In this document: positions 20,215 through 32,685 of the stretch, piece after piece
Numbering within the stretch: position 1 is the first letter of the stretch
Layout of the letters: every line of letters begins with the position of its first letter
DNA from: Parietaria judaica
Lineage: Eukaryota; Streptophyta; Magnoliopsida; Rosales; Urticaceae
DNA: 64,000 bases
Direction: 5' to 3'
NCBI GenBank assembly: GCA_954871525.1
Contig: OX940866.1
Location: 11,059,001 to 11,123,000 of the forward strand
Notes under the pieces: model-generated
Seen by the model: the letters and a program-made list of their open reading frames with translations, nothing else
What the model was told of the DNA's origin: nothing
Database searches by the model: none
Position numbers and translations under genes: made by a program

Positions 20215-21030
20215 AATTCAGACAGTATCATCGTCGTTCGTCTCTCTCATAATCATAATTCATTTTCTCTGAAACAAAATCACATTGCTTCACCACTCTC
20301 TTCACTCCTCTCACTCTCTCTCTCTGCTCTAACCCTAGCTTGGGCCACTGCTCATCCTCTCGTCTCTTCTTCTCCAATCGGTACGCTCTCTCACCCTTCG
20401 CTTTCCGTTTGCTTGCTGGATCTTTCTCTCACCGTGCGCGATGGACCGAATAGAAAGTGTTTTCTGCGACGATGATGATCTTCTTCTTTTTTGTTTGTTT
20501 CTCTAACGTATGTATTCTGTGAAAAAATCGATTGAGAATATGTTTAGTTTTGATCAAGTATGTGCTCTGCTTTTGGTGCGTTTTGGCTCTTGATTGTTTC
20601 AGTGTTGTGGTGAGATTGTGAGCTGTGTCTGCTTGATTTGTGCTTGTTCTTGTTGTTTCCCGCGAATCAAGCGAAGTATCTTTTTTGGTTGCCTCTGCTG
20701 ATTCGGATTCGATTTTGTAAGTTGTAATTAATCTGGAATTAAAGATTGATTTGTTTGGATTTGATAAAAATTATATCGAAAACGGCTAAATTCATCGTTT
20801 AGTTTGATATAACCATTTTGTTTCTGTTCATATGAGAGCGATAATACATTAGTTCTTTTGGCTGATCAAATATATACTTTTTTGTGAGATTTCTAACTTT
20901 ACTTGTTTGATTTATGCATATTCTTGTTTCCCAGAAACCAAGGAAAGTATATATATATATAATGTATATATTATATGATTATATTACACTTGGTTGTTTT
21001 TGCGGATCCAGATTCGATTCAGTCTGAATC
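20215..21030 (+). promoter_or_regulatory. Probable 5' leader of GR with a leader intron
   Basis: A CT-rich leader (about 20250-20380) ends at a possible donor (tcg|gtacgctct, about 20381). A long T-rich stretch follows and ends in gcggatccag|attcg (about 21011), just before the start codon at 21031. This arrangement suggests a leader intron of about 630 bases, common in plant housekeeping genes. Inferred from splice-like signals and composition only. Confidence 0.5.
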
Positions 21031-24000
21031 ATGTCGCGGAAGATGCTCATCGACGGAGAAGTGAGCCAAACCAACGAGGAGGAGTTTCATTATGATTTTG
21101 ATTTGTTTGTAATTGGGGCTGGAAGTGGCGGTGTTCGCGCCTCTAGATTTGCAGCAGCTAACTATGGTGCTAAGGTATGTAATCTCAGAATCTTTAACTA
21201 TCTCACACAAATGGGAAATGTTTGTTCATGTGTTAGATATGTATTTTAACAAGATTGATTTATTTTTATCTTTATTGTATCGGGCCATCGGGTACTTCTA
21301 AGTTCTAATCTATCATTGCTCAAGGAATTTATAGGCTTGTACTTTAATTGATGAGGTGACAGGGATGATTTACATTATATTTCCATTAATTTGATATTAA
21401 ATCTTTTTTCTTCTGGTTTTTCGTTATAAGGTTGGGATATGCGAACTTCCGTATCATCCTATCAGCTCAGAAGCTGCTGGAGGAGTCGGTGGAACGTGAG
21501 TTTGTTTAACCTCAATCTTATCTTGTGGTCTAAATACAAATGATGTGGTTTCTGTGAGAATTCTTAATCGGATTTTCTAAAGCTGATGAAAAAATTGGAA
21601 TTGATGATTTTTGGATTTGCAGTTGTGTCCTTCGTGGTTGTGTTCCCAAAAAGATTTTGGTGTATGGAGCATCTCTTGGCGGTGAAATCGAGGTAATATG
21701 ATGTTCAAAATGGCTTCTAGAGGATGCATTTTTTTCTTTATCATTGCCTACTATATCTTGTAGTTGTTAAGTCTATAATTTAGTTTACTTTTTATGAATG
21801 AAAATTTTCATGGTCGTATTGAATGTTTATTCATCTCTTTGGAGCAGTCTAATTGTGTAATATGGGATTATGATTTTTTTTTTGTTTAATATTGGATTTG
21901 TAGGATGCCAGAGAGTATGGATGGGAACTAAATGAGAAGGCAGATTTCAACTGGAAGAAACTTCTACATAAAAAGGTTGGCAAGCTCTCTATTTGTTTTC
22001 ATGAATCAAATTCATTTTGTATCTGGACTTGTCTAGAGATATGTTGAAATTTGGGAATTAAATGCTACCAAACATTCTTGTTCAGTTAGTAGTGTTGTAC
22101 ATCTCTAGTCTCTCCTAATTTCTTAAAACGAAATAGAACTATAACCAGGTTTGAAGCTTCTCCAGAAACATAAAATCATACATAGTGATGTAATCTATCA
22201 AGTCAAAAAGAGTGCTCTTGTCAGTGGTTGTGTTTTTTTGTTTTTTAGTTCATCAAAACTCAAATCTATGCTTGAGTTCATATTCTCGAGGATAGTTTCG
22301 CGTCCTACTTGTAAACTATTTTATCTCATATTTTTTGCTACAATATTATTCATTAAAATGGAAGAATATTTGATGATTACACACTGTTTACATATTTCTT
22401 CGTACTCATATTCTTTTAATCTTCAGACAGCAGAAATTATGAGACTGAATGGAATATATAAGCGCTTATTGTCAAATGCTGGAGTTAAATTGTTTGAAGG
22501 AGAGGGAAAACTAGTGAGTCCTAATGAAGTTGAGGTGACCCAGCTAGATGGCACTAAGCTGAGTTATTCGGCTAAGCATATTTTGATTGCAACTGGAAGT
22601 AGGGCTCATAGCCCTTCAATCCCCGGTCAGGTAAATGTTTAATATAAAAAATGAAGTTAAAATATGATTACTTAGAGGTGCTTCATCTTCGTCCATCAAG
22701 TATTTATGACTCAGATATTCTCATTTGTGGTTTTTCGGCTTTTGTACAAAGTGTTGGAAGTGTTTTTTCGTTTTAACTCCGCTGCATATTTTCACTCTCT
22801 CCAATCATGTAATGGAACGGCGATTCAAGTGCTAAGTTTTACATGTACTAATAACATTATTGAATGAAGTGATTGATTCTTTTCTGCCAATTTGACTATG
22901 CTATTCGCGGTAACATCTTTTTAATTTACTCTAGTTTATCTTTATTAGGAATTTGGTATAACCTCTGACGAGGCACTGAGTTTAGAGGAGTTACCGAAAC
23001 ACGCGGTTGTTCTTGGAGGAGGGTATGCTCTGATTGATACGTCTTTTTAGAGTGCTAATCTTCAGCTTCTAGAAGTTGAAAAGCTTATATTTCTTTAATA
23101 TAGGTATATCGCTGTTGAGTTTGCTACAATATGGCGTGGTATGGGTGCTTCTGTTGATCTGCTATTCAGAAAAGAACTTCCACTGAGGTAAATTGCTCTG
23201 AGACTTTATCTTGAAACTAGGTTATGGGAATTATGATATTGAACAGTATTCTCGGTGTGAATTTGGTAAATAATCCACTTTTCAAGCATACTTGTATTTA
23301 AAAGTCACAAAATTATTTTTGGCATATGTAAAAAAATTTAGTAATGTCTTGCTGTTGTAAACTTTATTATTACAGTTATTTCCTCATTAATTCTAACATG
23401 AGCCGAATTTTTGAATTAAAATTAAAAAAATGATTGTTTGCTATAAAATTCTTTTATAATTTCTTGCCAGAGGTTTTGATGATGAAATGAGAGCAGTGGT
23501 TGCAAGAAATCTGGAGGGTAGGGGAGTAAATTTACACCCAAGAACTAATGTCACGGAGGTAATTCATCGTATGCAGATGTCTTAAGTGATTTTCATTTTA
23601 TTTTCTATGAGGTTGTATTCTATTCATTGACGTGTTTCCTCTAATAATTGTATGCAACTGCAGGTGATAAAGACAGAGAACGGTGTTAAAGTTATTACCG
23701 ATCACGGGGAAGAGATTCTTGCAGACGTTATACTATTTGCTACAGGTATCATCTACCTGGAATTTTGATAGAGTTTGTGATAGTTACCGAAGTAGAAATG
23801 AAATATGAATCAGCGGAAATTCACCAAAGTGATGAATTCCTACTTTATTGAATTAGGAAACCTATTTACAAACGTTCTTTCGTGAACGCGATTCAAGCTC
23901 TCCCGGATGTCATCATCTCCCTTGGGATTGGCGCCTAATCCCTATTCAATACAAAGCACTGAAAATGCCATTTAAAATATAATATATAAAATTATAATTT

Positions 24001-26604
24001 ACTAACAATAATAAAATTTAATGAACGAGCCAATTATGAGGGCCGATGGTCCTATCACAGTTAGTTATTTGTCAATAGTTGTAAACAGGGTTTGAAATGA
24101 ATTGTTTCTCTTTCCGAAACTACCTAAATGGTGTAGGAGTTTATAGGCAAGGATAATATTTTCGGTTTCTGATATTTGAAGTATGTATCTGTCATTGTCC
24201 ACAGGTCGGTCTCCCAACACAAAGCGGTTGAATCTGGATGTTGTTGGTGTCGAAATTGATAAAGCAGGAGCTGTGAAGGTAAGACTGTCTCTTTCGTAGT
24301 TTTTCATTTTATGTTTGATATTGTTTGACCTTGAACAGGAACAAGTTTATCAGATTTGGGCTTTGTCTATCTATAGCTTTTTCGTAGACCAGCATATTAT
24401 GTCATTATTTTTCATTATTTGTATTTCTTTCATTAGGATTTTATTAAGTCTGGGGTTAATAAAAGTTGTCTTAGCCTATATGAGGCGCTCATATTTAGGG
24501 TTAGCGGGCATGTTTGGTTAGTGGAATTTCCTCTTGAAACGTCATTGGGAGAGTTTTCCCAGGTCTGACTTAATTAGAGTCCGGGGTTTTGTTCATTAAT
24601 AATGTTTTCTTTTGTTCTTCATTCAGGTGGATGAATACTCGCGCACAAATATACCAAACATATGGGCCGTTGGAGATGTTACAAACCGCATGAATCTTAC
24701 CCCCGTGGCCTTGATGGAGGGAACATGTTTCGCTGTAAGTATTTCCTCTTCATCTCGTAAATGTCCTATTTATTTTTCTGTTTGTGTGACCTCGCAAATC
24801 ATTTGCTCATAATAAATTTGTATCGCTTACAGAAAACGGTATTTGGAGGGCAACCTAGCAAACCAGATTACAGGGACATACCATGTGCAGTGTTCTGGTA
24901 CGGTCTCTCCTCAACACCTGAATTTTTCTCTTCTTTCATTACTACCCTTAAACTTCTTCTTGTTCACCCTTTTGGCTTCTCTTGCTTAAAATGAATGGCG
25001 GGTCATTGTAGTTTTGGAGTTTGTTTTTCTTTTCATTTGGAATCTCCAATTTGAGTAATGAATTGTTCGGCCGATAATCACTAACAGGCGACAGAACGGT
25101 TAGGGTTTTATTTCATGTACTTCATTGTCTTTTTGCTCTATTATTTTATCAAGGGTATTTTAGTATTTTTTGAACAAGCTTAATTAGGTTTACGAACCTC
25201 TTATAGGCGGGGTCTGCTTTGGGTTTGACTCATCAAGACATAATTCGAGAATTTTCACCTTGCGTTTGGTTTATATGGAATAAAGTTACCGGGATGTTAT
25301 CGTCTTGGTGAATCTCGATTGACTTATTGGTGTGCGCTATGTGTTCGGGATCTATCATAAACTCGTGTGTGGCTTTTCGCAGCATACCGCCTCTTTCCAT
25401 TGTGGGTCTCAGTGAAGAGGAGGCAATAGAGCAAGTGAATGGTGATGTATTAGTATTCACTTCATCCTTCAACCCGATGAAGAACACCATCTCTGGGTAA
25501 TTTATATGCGAAAATTATCTTTAACCCGCATAGTTATGTCATTAATTAGACATCATATTATTGGATCATACTCGTATATTTATAGCTTATTGTTCTAGCC
25601 ATATCTTCATATTTTCCTTTCTTTGTAGACGTCAAGAAAAGTCAGTTATGAAGCTTGTTGTTGATGCCGAGACGGATAAAGTTCTTGGGGCATCCATGTG
25701 CGGCCCGGATGCGCCTGAAATTATGCAGGTTTGTTTCTTTACTCCAGTTTAAGCATACGTACCCAAAACACGATCAATTCGTTTACGCATTACCTTCGCT
25801 TTTTAAGTTCTCTCGCGTCGATCCGTCTGATTACTGTCGTGACATTATCTGACAGGGCATTGCTGTTGCATTGAAGAGCGGGGCTACCAAAGCGCAATTC
25901 GACAGCACAGTAAGTTCCGCGTTGTGATCATTGCTAAACTTAAGGGTAGTTGGCCCTAATGCTCCCTGAACTTTAATTTTTTTGGAGTAATGCCCCCTAA
26001 AGTTTCAAAAAATAGCACATTCCACATGATAAGAAATATTCTTTCGCAACGTATTACTTACTTTAAAGTTTTCTTTAATAACTTAACCGAACGCGATCCA
26101 TAGACTAGATTATGGACCTTTTGTGAAGCAATCAAGAAGCCTAGTTCTTGAAGAAAAGTTAGGACCAATGTCCCTGAAAATCGGAGAAAATAATAAATTG
26201 ACGAAATTAGTCTAAAATAAATCGTGTATACGTCAGCATTTTCGGACATTTTTGAATGGTTGCTGGCAATGTGCTATCTTGGAAAGTTTAAGGGGCGTAT
26301 CTGCCAAAAACAAAAATTCGGAGGACAAAATGCACAAATTAGCAAAGTTATTAAAGAAGCATTGCCGTCACTTACTCTAAGCTTAACATAACTCAAAATA
26401 TATCAAACCTTGCTCGCAGTTAGAATTACAGTGCGTAAATTTTCCATGTTCACTCAAATAATTACGACAATCCTCTTTTTACTTAAAACTTCTACTTTAA
26501 TCTTTCAGGTCGGAATTCACCCTTCTGCGGCGGAAGAGTTCGTGACCATGCGAACCGAGTCAAGGCGTGTCACGGGGCGCGATAAACTCAAGACAAGCCT
26601 GTAA
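21031..26604 (+). CDS. GR1: Glutathione reductase, cytosolic type, 16 exons, 497 aa
   Basis: NADPH-dependent FAD flavoenzyme that regenerates GSH from GSSG in the ascorbate-glutathione cycle. Exons: 21031-21174, 21431-21495, 21623-21692, 21904-21975, 22427-22630, 22949-23022, 23104-23187, 23471-23558, 23664-23745, 24205-24278, 24627-24734, 24833-24897, 25383-25496, 25629-25728, 25856-25909, 26509-26604; frame is kept throughout. FAD-binding GAGSGG is at residues 29-34. The redox disulfide is Cys71/Cys76 (CVLRGC). The NADPH-binding GGGYIAVE is at 208-215, with Arg232 and Arg238 in the positions that bind the 2'-phosphate. The interface His470-Pro...Glu475 completes the active site. There is no transit peptide, and length matches the cytosolic isoform (about 499 aa in Arabidopsis) rather than the plastid/mitochondrial one. 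The protein ends KTSL, resembling the weak peroxisomal TNL end of Arabidopsis GR1. Confidence 0.95.
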
Positions 26605-26700
26605 GGTTCGCGTCTGCTCTTTCGCGTTTTATTAGAACGAAAAGCGCGCGAAAATCCTCAAGTGCCAAAGACGGGTTAATTCTTTATTACAGTTTTCAGG

Positions 26701-26706
26701 AATAAA
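26701..26706 (+). terminator. Poly(A) signal of GR
   Basis: aataaa about 97 bases downstream of the stop codon at 26602-26604. Confidence 0.6.
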
Positions 26707-28767
26707 TGTTCTTTCGCTCATTACATGATGACGTCATATATAGTTTGTTCTCAAGTTTCTGCATCAAATATTATCTTCATATTTTATACGCAAAATCATT
26801 CACAGTTGTATTTCCAGTTTATTGCAATATTTTCAAGTGATAATACGTTATTAAATGCTATAATACGAATGAAAAGTGATAATTTATATATGTCGTTTCT
26901 ACTCTACTTTGTGTACATATATCTAGAAATATTATAATTTCATGTCGTTTCTACTCTACTTTGTTTTCAAATTAAAAAAGCAAGTATTTAAAATTCATAA
27001 TGATAAATGTTATATTGGATTTTTTTTATTTTTTGAAAATCTATGATATTGGATTTGAATTTTGACTTCTTTTTTTTATTTTTTTGCTACGAAAATTTCA
27101 TCAATGAAACTATATTGGTATTGGTTTTTATAAATTTTACAAAATCTTCATTGGTACATTTGTAAATTTGATTAGCGGTTCAGTAAGCGAGGTCTTTAAA
27201 ACATTGGTTATATGTAGTTGATGATAGGGTTACTTGTGTTGAAGAATTTGAAAATGAACGCACCAATCAAAATAAGCTATTTTAATATAATTTTTGGATT
27301 TTTTTCATTTATATATAGATTTTCTAAAAATATATAATTTTATTTTAGGAAATTGTAGTTTTTTTTTTCTCGTCGGGAGTTAACTTGTACAATGAAAAAT
27401 GACAAGATGTGTTCGTTAAGAGTTTAGAGAAATGCCGAGCCACGTGACACGTAAATTCAATACCTAAATTAGTAGGTTTAAAACTTTAAATAATAGATAT
27501 TTAAGTGCTACAAAACGTACAATTTAGATATTTTTTTATCGCAAATAACCTTTTAATTAACAAAATCACATAGAAGATTGATATGGCCTACATGGATATT
27601 ATTAATTTGCAAGCCTTATTGAAGCTGTCAAGGACTTACATGTTCAATAAATGCAACAAAATTGATTATTAAAAAGTTCATTTGGAGTAATTAATTAGAG
27701 GGTCCAAACTTTATGTCACGTTTTGTATATATATCCACAATACATTGTACATATACATGTGGTTGTAGGGGCGGAATCGGGTCCACAACTCCGGTTTTTC
27801 TTCTTCGAGACCCGGACTCCGGATATCCCGGTGATTGGATTGCTTTTATTCTCAATAATTTTGTTAGCTCGAGATTTTCAAAGTTATTTTTCCTCTTAAG
27901 ATTAGTTTTTGCTTAATTTGTAAATGTTAAGGACGATAACAAAGGAGAAGTAGGTAACATTTGTGTAAGGCATTTATAAAATTTGATACTATGCGTTGTA
28001 GTAATTAATTCTTGATAGAAACTATACAAATCCATTTAATGTTGGTAGGTTCTTAGTCTTACACGTCCAATAAGGTACTATTCTTACACAATTATGTATA
28101 TATATATATATATAAGGTACTATTCTTACACAATTATATATATATATATGTGTGTGTGCATGTCAAGGCAAGTAAAATCTCATTACAATCATTATACCGA
28201 GTACGAGGGGAGGTCAAATAAATTCACGCTTTAAAGTATAATTTTTTAACTATATATTTAAGAGTTCCGAAATAAACTTTAAAGCTAATATCAATTATTT
28301 TGAGTCGTAAATTAATCTGTTTCGACAAAAACTTTAAATTATTCTTCGCTTAAGGCCTCATTTTACTCGGGACCGCTTTGCTAGGAAGTTAACCAAAAGC
28401 TTAGGATTATTGCTCATTATGGACCGGCCTTACTAGGGAATTACTGCCTATAATTATAGTTCTTAAGAATATACTATCACACTCATTATTCATACCCGAC
28501 TAAGAACTTTAAGAAAGTGAGTTTCCACCCAAAGTACACAATTTACATATAATATTGAGACATATATAGCCAAACTTATCTAGTTTAATAATTTATAGAC
28601 ATACATTACAAGTTTACATTTAAGATATGCATGCCTCTTCTATAGGAAGAAAAAGCTTTTTATACGTTAATTAACCATAATCACATAAAGAATTAAACTT
28701 CATAAACATAAATATTTCACTTCGCTCATCCAAACTTTGCATGGATATGTAATTTGTCCCCTAAACC
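26707..28767. other. Intergenic, AT-rich; short local duplication
   Basis: No gene seen. At about 28072-28155 the phrase aaggtactattcttacacaa occurs twice, each time followed by a TA-dinucleotide run, a microsatellite-associated duplication. The remainder is AT-rich without element ends that I could define. Confidence 0.45.
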
Positions 28768-29724
28768 CTAGTGACGACCACCACCAAATCCTCCACCACC
28801 GCCCAACCCGCCACCGCCGCCACTCCCGAGTCCACCTCCAATTCCTCCGCCTTTCCCGAATCCCCCGCCGGCACCAAACCCTCCACCGGACCCACCGCCA
28901 AGCCCGCCTCCACCCCCAAACCCACCTCCTCCTCCAGCACCGCCACCGCCACCAAGCCCGCCGCCTCCTCCGGCCCCGCCGCCAAATCCTCCACCCGCAC
29001 CACTACCTCCTCCAAGTCCACCTCCTCCTCCGGCCCCACCGCCGCCGCCAAATCCACCGCCCCCTCCAAGCCCGCCTCCTCCTCCAGCCCCGCCACCAAA
29101 TCCGCCTCCGGCGCCACCACCACTGCCTCCGCCTAGCCCTCCTCCTCCTCCGGCTCCGCCTCCTCCGCCAAGTCCTCCTCCGCCTCCAAGCCCACCACCG
29201 CCACCAAGACCACCTCCATGACCACCCCCAAGCCCGCCGCCCCCACCGAGCCCGCCTCCATGACCACCCCCAAGCCCGCCTCCATGACCACCACCGAGTC
29301 CACCGCCCCCACCGAGCCCTCCTCCATGACCACCACCAAGCCCGCCCCCGTGACCACCCCCGAGTCCGCCACCGCCACCGAGCCCTCCTCCATGACCACC
29401 CCCGAGTCCGCCACCACCACCGAGCCCTCCTCCATGACCACCACCGAGTCCGCCACCGCCACCTAATCCACCACCACCACCAAGCCCGCCACCACCACCT
29501 AAGCCGCCTCCACCGCCAAACCCACCACCTCCACCTAAGCCGCCTCCGCCGCCGAAGCCGCCACCACCCGCAAGGCCCCCTCCGTGGCGGAAGCCCTTCT
29601 TGTAAATGCCGTGGCCCAGGCCATCCTTGTGGTACACCTCGCCGGCCTTGCTGATATCCGCCGCAACTACGCCACAAAGCACTACACCCACGCACAGCAG
29701 CAGATAAGCAACCCTCATCATCAT
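28768..29724 (-). CDS. Secreted glycine-rich protein (structural, class with GGX repeats), 318 aa
   Basis: Single exon. Residues 1-22 form a signal peptide (MMMRVAYLLLCVGVVLCGVVAA). A short charged segment follows (SKAGEVYHKDGLGHGIYKKGFRHGGG). From about residue 48 to the end the protein is almost wholly glycine with regular L, F, A or H, in units such as GGGGLGGGG, GGGHGGGL and GGGAGGGF, ending GGGRH. This is the plan of plant class I glycine-rich cell-wall or apoplastic proteins. A histidine-rich GGGHGGG block (centre) and an Ala/Phe block (C-terminal) are distinguishable. The GC-rich coding strand stands out from the AT-rich surroundings. The exact repeat count may vary between alleles or by assembly error. 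Biological role (wall reinforcement, metal or water binding) cannot be told from sequence. Confidence 0.8.
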   Translation of the reverse strand: MMMRVAYLLLCVGVVLCGVVAADISKAGEVYHKDGLGHGIYKKGFRHGGGLAGGGGFGGGGGLGGGGGFGGGGGLGGGGGLGGGGGLGGGGGLGGGHGGGLGGGGGLGGGHGGGLGGGGGLGGGHGGGLGGGHGGGLGGGGGLGGGHGGGLGGGHGGGLGGGGGLGGGHGGGLGGGGGLGGGGGLGGGGGAGGGGGLGGGSGGGAGGGFGGGAGGGGGLGGGGGFGGGGGAGGGGGLGGGSGAGGGFGGGAGGGGGLGGGGGAGGGGGFGGGGGLGGGSGGGFGAGGGFGKGGGIGGGLGSGGGGGLGGGGGFGGGRH

Positions 29725-29792
29725 CGCATATATATATATGTGTGTATCTATAAGTTTAGTTTAGTGGTGATCATATGCGAGTGATGAGAGTG

Positions 29793-29800
29793 TATATATA
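29793..29800 (-). promoter_or_regulatory. TATA box of the glycine-rich protein gene
   Basis: tatatata, self-complementary, about 70 bases upstream of the start codon at 29724 on the minus strand. It would place transcription start near 29765 and a short leader of about 40 bases. Confidence 0.5.
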
Positions 29801-29809
29801 CAAGTGCCG

Positions 29810-31145
29810 AGCTTGGGAGGAGTAAATGAGGCTCATCTGCCATTTGTGAGGCATATTAATTGGCCCAACCGTCTTCTCCGGCGCGCTTAAGCGGAGTTAT
29901 GGCATTGCGTATATTATTGCATTAGGGTTTTGACTTTCAGGTCATCTTCTTAATTATCACAACTCCTTTTTGGTTTTCTCTTTTTAACGTGGTGGGTCAA
30001 CTTCCTCTAGATCACTAGGGTTTTCGCCGAGTCCCAATAGCATTATATATATATATATATACACACACACATTGATGATCATGTATATAATCTTATATAT
30101 ATACAGTTGATGTTGATGCATGCAATGCATGGCTGTATAATTAGTAATATACATAACGTGATAATCATTTAATATGAACCAGCTAATATATAAACTTGTC
30201 TTATCTATTATTAAAGAGATTCCGAATCAATTTGCGTTACTAGATTAATATTGCATTCAAAACATCGCATGTTATAGTATAAATTAAGATTATATATAAT
30301 GTCGTATAAAACATTAAGAATCTGGCATTAAAATACATAACATTATAATGCGTCACTAGTCTAAGAATAATTAATTTGCGTATTTATCACGGATATCGTA
30401 GAACTTCGTTAAACTACTATTAATACTTAATAAATTAATAAATTCAATTAAATAATACTTTTATACTACTTTGATTCTAACATTAAATTATATTACAAAA
30501 TCATTATTTGATAAATTAATAATCATAATATATAATAAAATTATATGATTCAATTAATTATATTATGTTGTATAACATGATCTACAATTCTACATGTATA
30601 TACCATGTATAGAATAATATATATATATATAATGTATATTTATTGAGCACGTAGATTATTTAAGTAGGCCATAGAAGTGATTGTATAAATAAGTGTTGAT
30701 TTATGTGCCGTTTCTTGAGTGATAAGACTTGAGTACTGTTGTAGATGTTGCCGACGATCACTCCTTCACATTTTTTTATTATTAATGATTTTTTAATTAC
30801 AGTACATATAATCAATATTGTAAATTTAGAGTGAAAACTTAGAAAAATCATACGTCGCACATGGACTTCTATAGTATGGAGTTAACGAAAAAATGTAATA
30901 ACTTACGTCAAAAAATATATAAAATATGTAATTTATATTACATAAGAAATATAAATCTCTTCTTTTTTTTCTTTCTATCACGTCATTGTTTTTTGTCACA
31001 TATATGTATCTTTCAATAATATTAAGTATTCCCATATAAATTCTTGCAAGAGCATTTATGGTACGAAATACAATTGAAAATCATGGTATCTTAATATATT
31101 TTATTCCACTTCACAATATTGGTCAATTTAAGATAACTTATATTC
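29810..31145. other. Intergenic, very AT-rich
   Basis: Upstream side of the glycine-rich protein gene. Contains a (TA)n(CA)n microsatellite at about 30043-30070 and several short TA runs. No gene or defined element seen. Confidence 0.5.
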
Positions 31146-31628
31146 AATGGATTAGGGCTCAAACCGGAACTGGGAACCGGGAACCAGGAATTTGACTTTT
31201 TTTGTCCATGCCCCGGAAAAATCGGGACATAATTTTTTTGTCCCGGTTATGGTTCTGGTTCTGAAAAGTCCTGTTTTTTATATATATATATATAAATCGG
31301 AACTGGGACACCGATTAAAATCCCGATTTTTTTAGGAACAAAACCCAGTACGAAAACCAGGAAAATCCGGGATAAATTCGGGACAAAATCCAAGACAGAA
31401 ACATGAAAAAAAGTCCACTAAGTACAAATGGAAAATGCAAAATACCGAATCTGAGTACAAAAGCAAAATACCAAATGCAAGATCCGAGTTCATGTCATGA
31501 ACTTCATGATACCAAATCCAAATCTAAGTGCAAAAAATCAAGTCTAAAATGTGAAATAGTAAATACCGAGTACAAACAAATCATTTTCTTATAACAAAAC
31601 GATATATGATATGTTGAATAAAATACTG
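31146..31628. repeat. ACCGGG-rich repeat, left part, split by the Tat retrotransposon
   Basis: Low-complexity DNA with many aaccgggaa/ggaaccgg/gggac motifs. Similar motif-rich sequence resumes beyond the retrotransposon at about 47370-47550, so the retrotransposon appears to have landed inside an older repeat of this type. Confidence 0.5.
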
Positions 31629-31633
31629 AGTAA

Positions 31634-32625
31634 TGTTGATGTGCAAATTCGTTCGTTAATAGGAGTTGTAAGACCATTAATTAAATTAATGGTCCAAATT
31701 AATCAAAGCCTAAGTCATAAATATATTTGAATATTTATGCAAAATGGGCTTATAAAATACGAAGCCCAGAGGCCCAATGGATACTCGGCTATGTTCAGGC
31801 CTGGACAGAACTAAAAGCCCATAAGACAAGAAGTTCACCACGAGCAGAAAATGCCCAAAGGAAATCCGAACAGAGCTTTCCAAGGGAAGAAACCCCGAAC
31901 TGAGCTCAAAGATCCTACTTCAAGAAAAAAATCAACACTTGGTCAAAATCCAAACATCAAACAGAGTAAACGACCTGAAGAACCCAAAAACTCGCCCTGG
32001 GCAGAAATTGTCAACAAAGGGATCCGAGCAGAAGCATACGAAACATCCGAGCACAAGCAGACCAAGTCAACCACCTCAATTCAAACCTCCGAAGCCCGAC
32101 CAGGAAAATCGCCACGATTCAAACTCAAATCCCACGACGACAAGTCAAAGTCCATCACTACGCAAATCTCTCAGAACGTGGCCTACGTGTCAGCTCGACA
32201 GCAAACCAAGCTCCGAACTCGAAGCCATCACCAACGTACACTTCCAACGGGCAGGAACCAAAAGCCTATAAAAGCAAGGAGACAGCCCCATCATAGGCAC
32301 GCAAGCATTGATCCTGAGAGAATAGAGAGATTAATATTTTTCGGAGTTCTTCATCTTTTACTTTAGATCTACCAGAAATTGGTTTGTGGTTACGGTTGAT
32401 CATCTTTTTCAAAGCAATAAACGTACAGAGGACGTAGTCAACTACCGCATCGGGACGAACCTCTCTAAAAAACCTCGGTGTTCTAATCTTTTCTTTTTCA
32501 TATTTATTTTGTCACCGTCTAAAGTATTGACGACGCGGAGGTCAGAATCCACAAAATTCAGCAATATCAAATCGAAATCCCATTCACAATTCACGTGACT
32601 GTTGGTGTGTGAAAACACGTCATTA
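31634..32625 (+). repeat. 5' LTR of the Tat element (992 bp)
   Basis: Starts tgttgatgtgcaaattc and ends cacgtcatta (the 3' LTR ends cacgtcatca, so the terminal CA is mutated here). TATA box tataaaa at 32267-32273, followed by the probable RNA start and polyadenylation region. ORFs within it, such as 31851-32366, are shadows. Confidence 0.92.
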
Positions 32626-32628
32626 GTT

Positions 32629-32646
32629 TGGCGCCGTCTGTGGGAA
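32629..32646 (+). other. Primer-binding site of the Tat element
   Basis: tggcgccgtctgtgggaa begins three bases after the 5' LTR end. TGGCGCC at this place is typical of Tat and Athila elements. I did not assign the primer tRNA. Confidence 0.7.
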
Positions 32647-32685
32647 ACTTTGATCTCGCTAACTCTGTCATACTTTGACACGACG

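Noticed and set aside
22151..22642. 163-codon ORF in the glutathione reductase gene
   Set aside because: It is intron 4 read through into exon 5; only 22427-22630 is coding.
28737..29654. 305-codon + strand ORF, His/Arg/Leu-rich
   Set aside because: It is the complement of the glycine-rich protein repeats; GC-rich simple codons leave all frames open. The minus-strand frame has a signal peptide and family-like composition.
31851..32366. 171-codon ORF in the 5' LTR
   Set aside because: Lies wholly in the LTR; the matching frame in the 3' LTR is broken by small differences, so no selection is evident.
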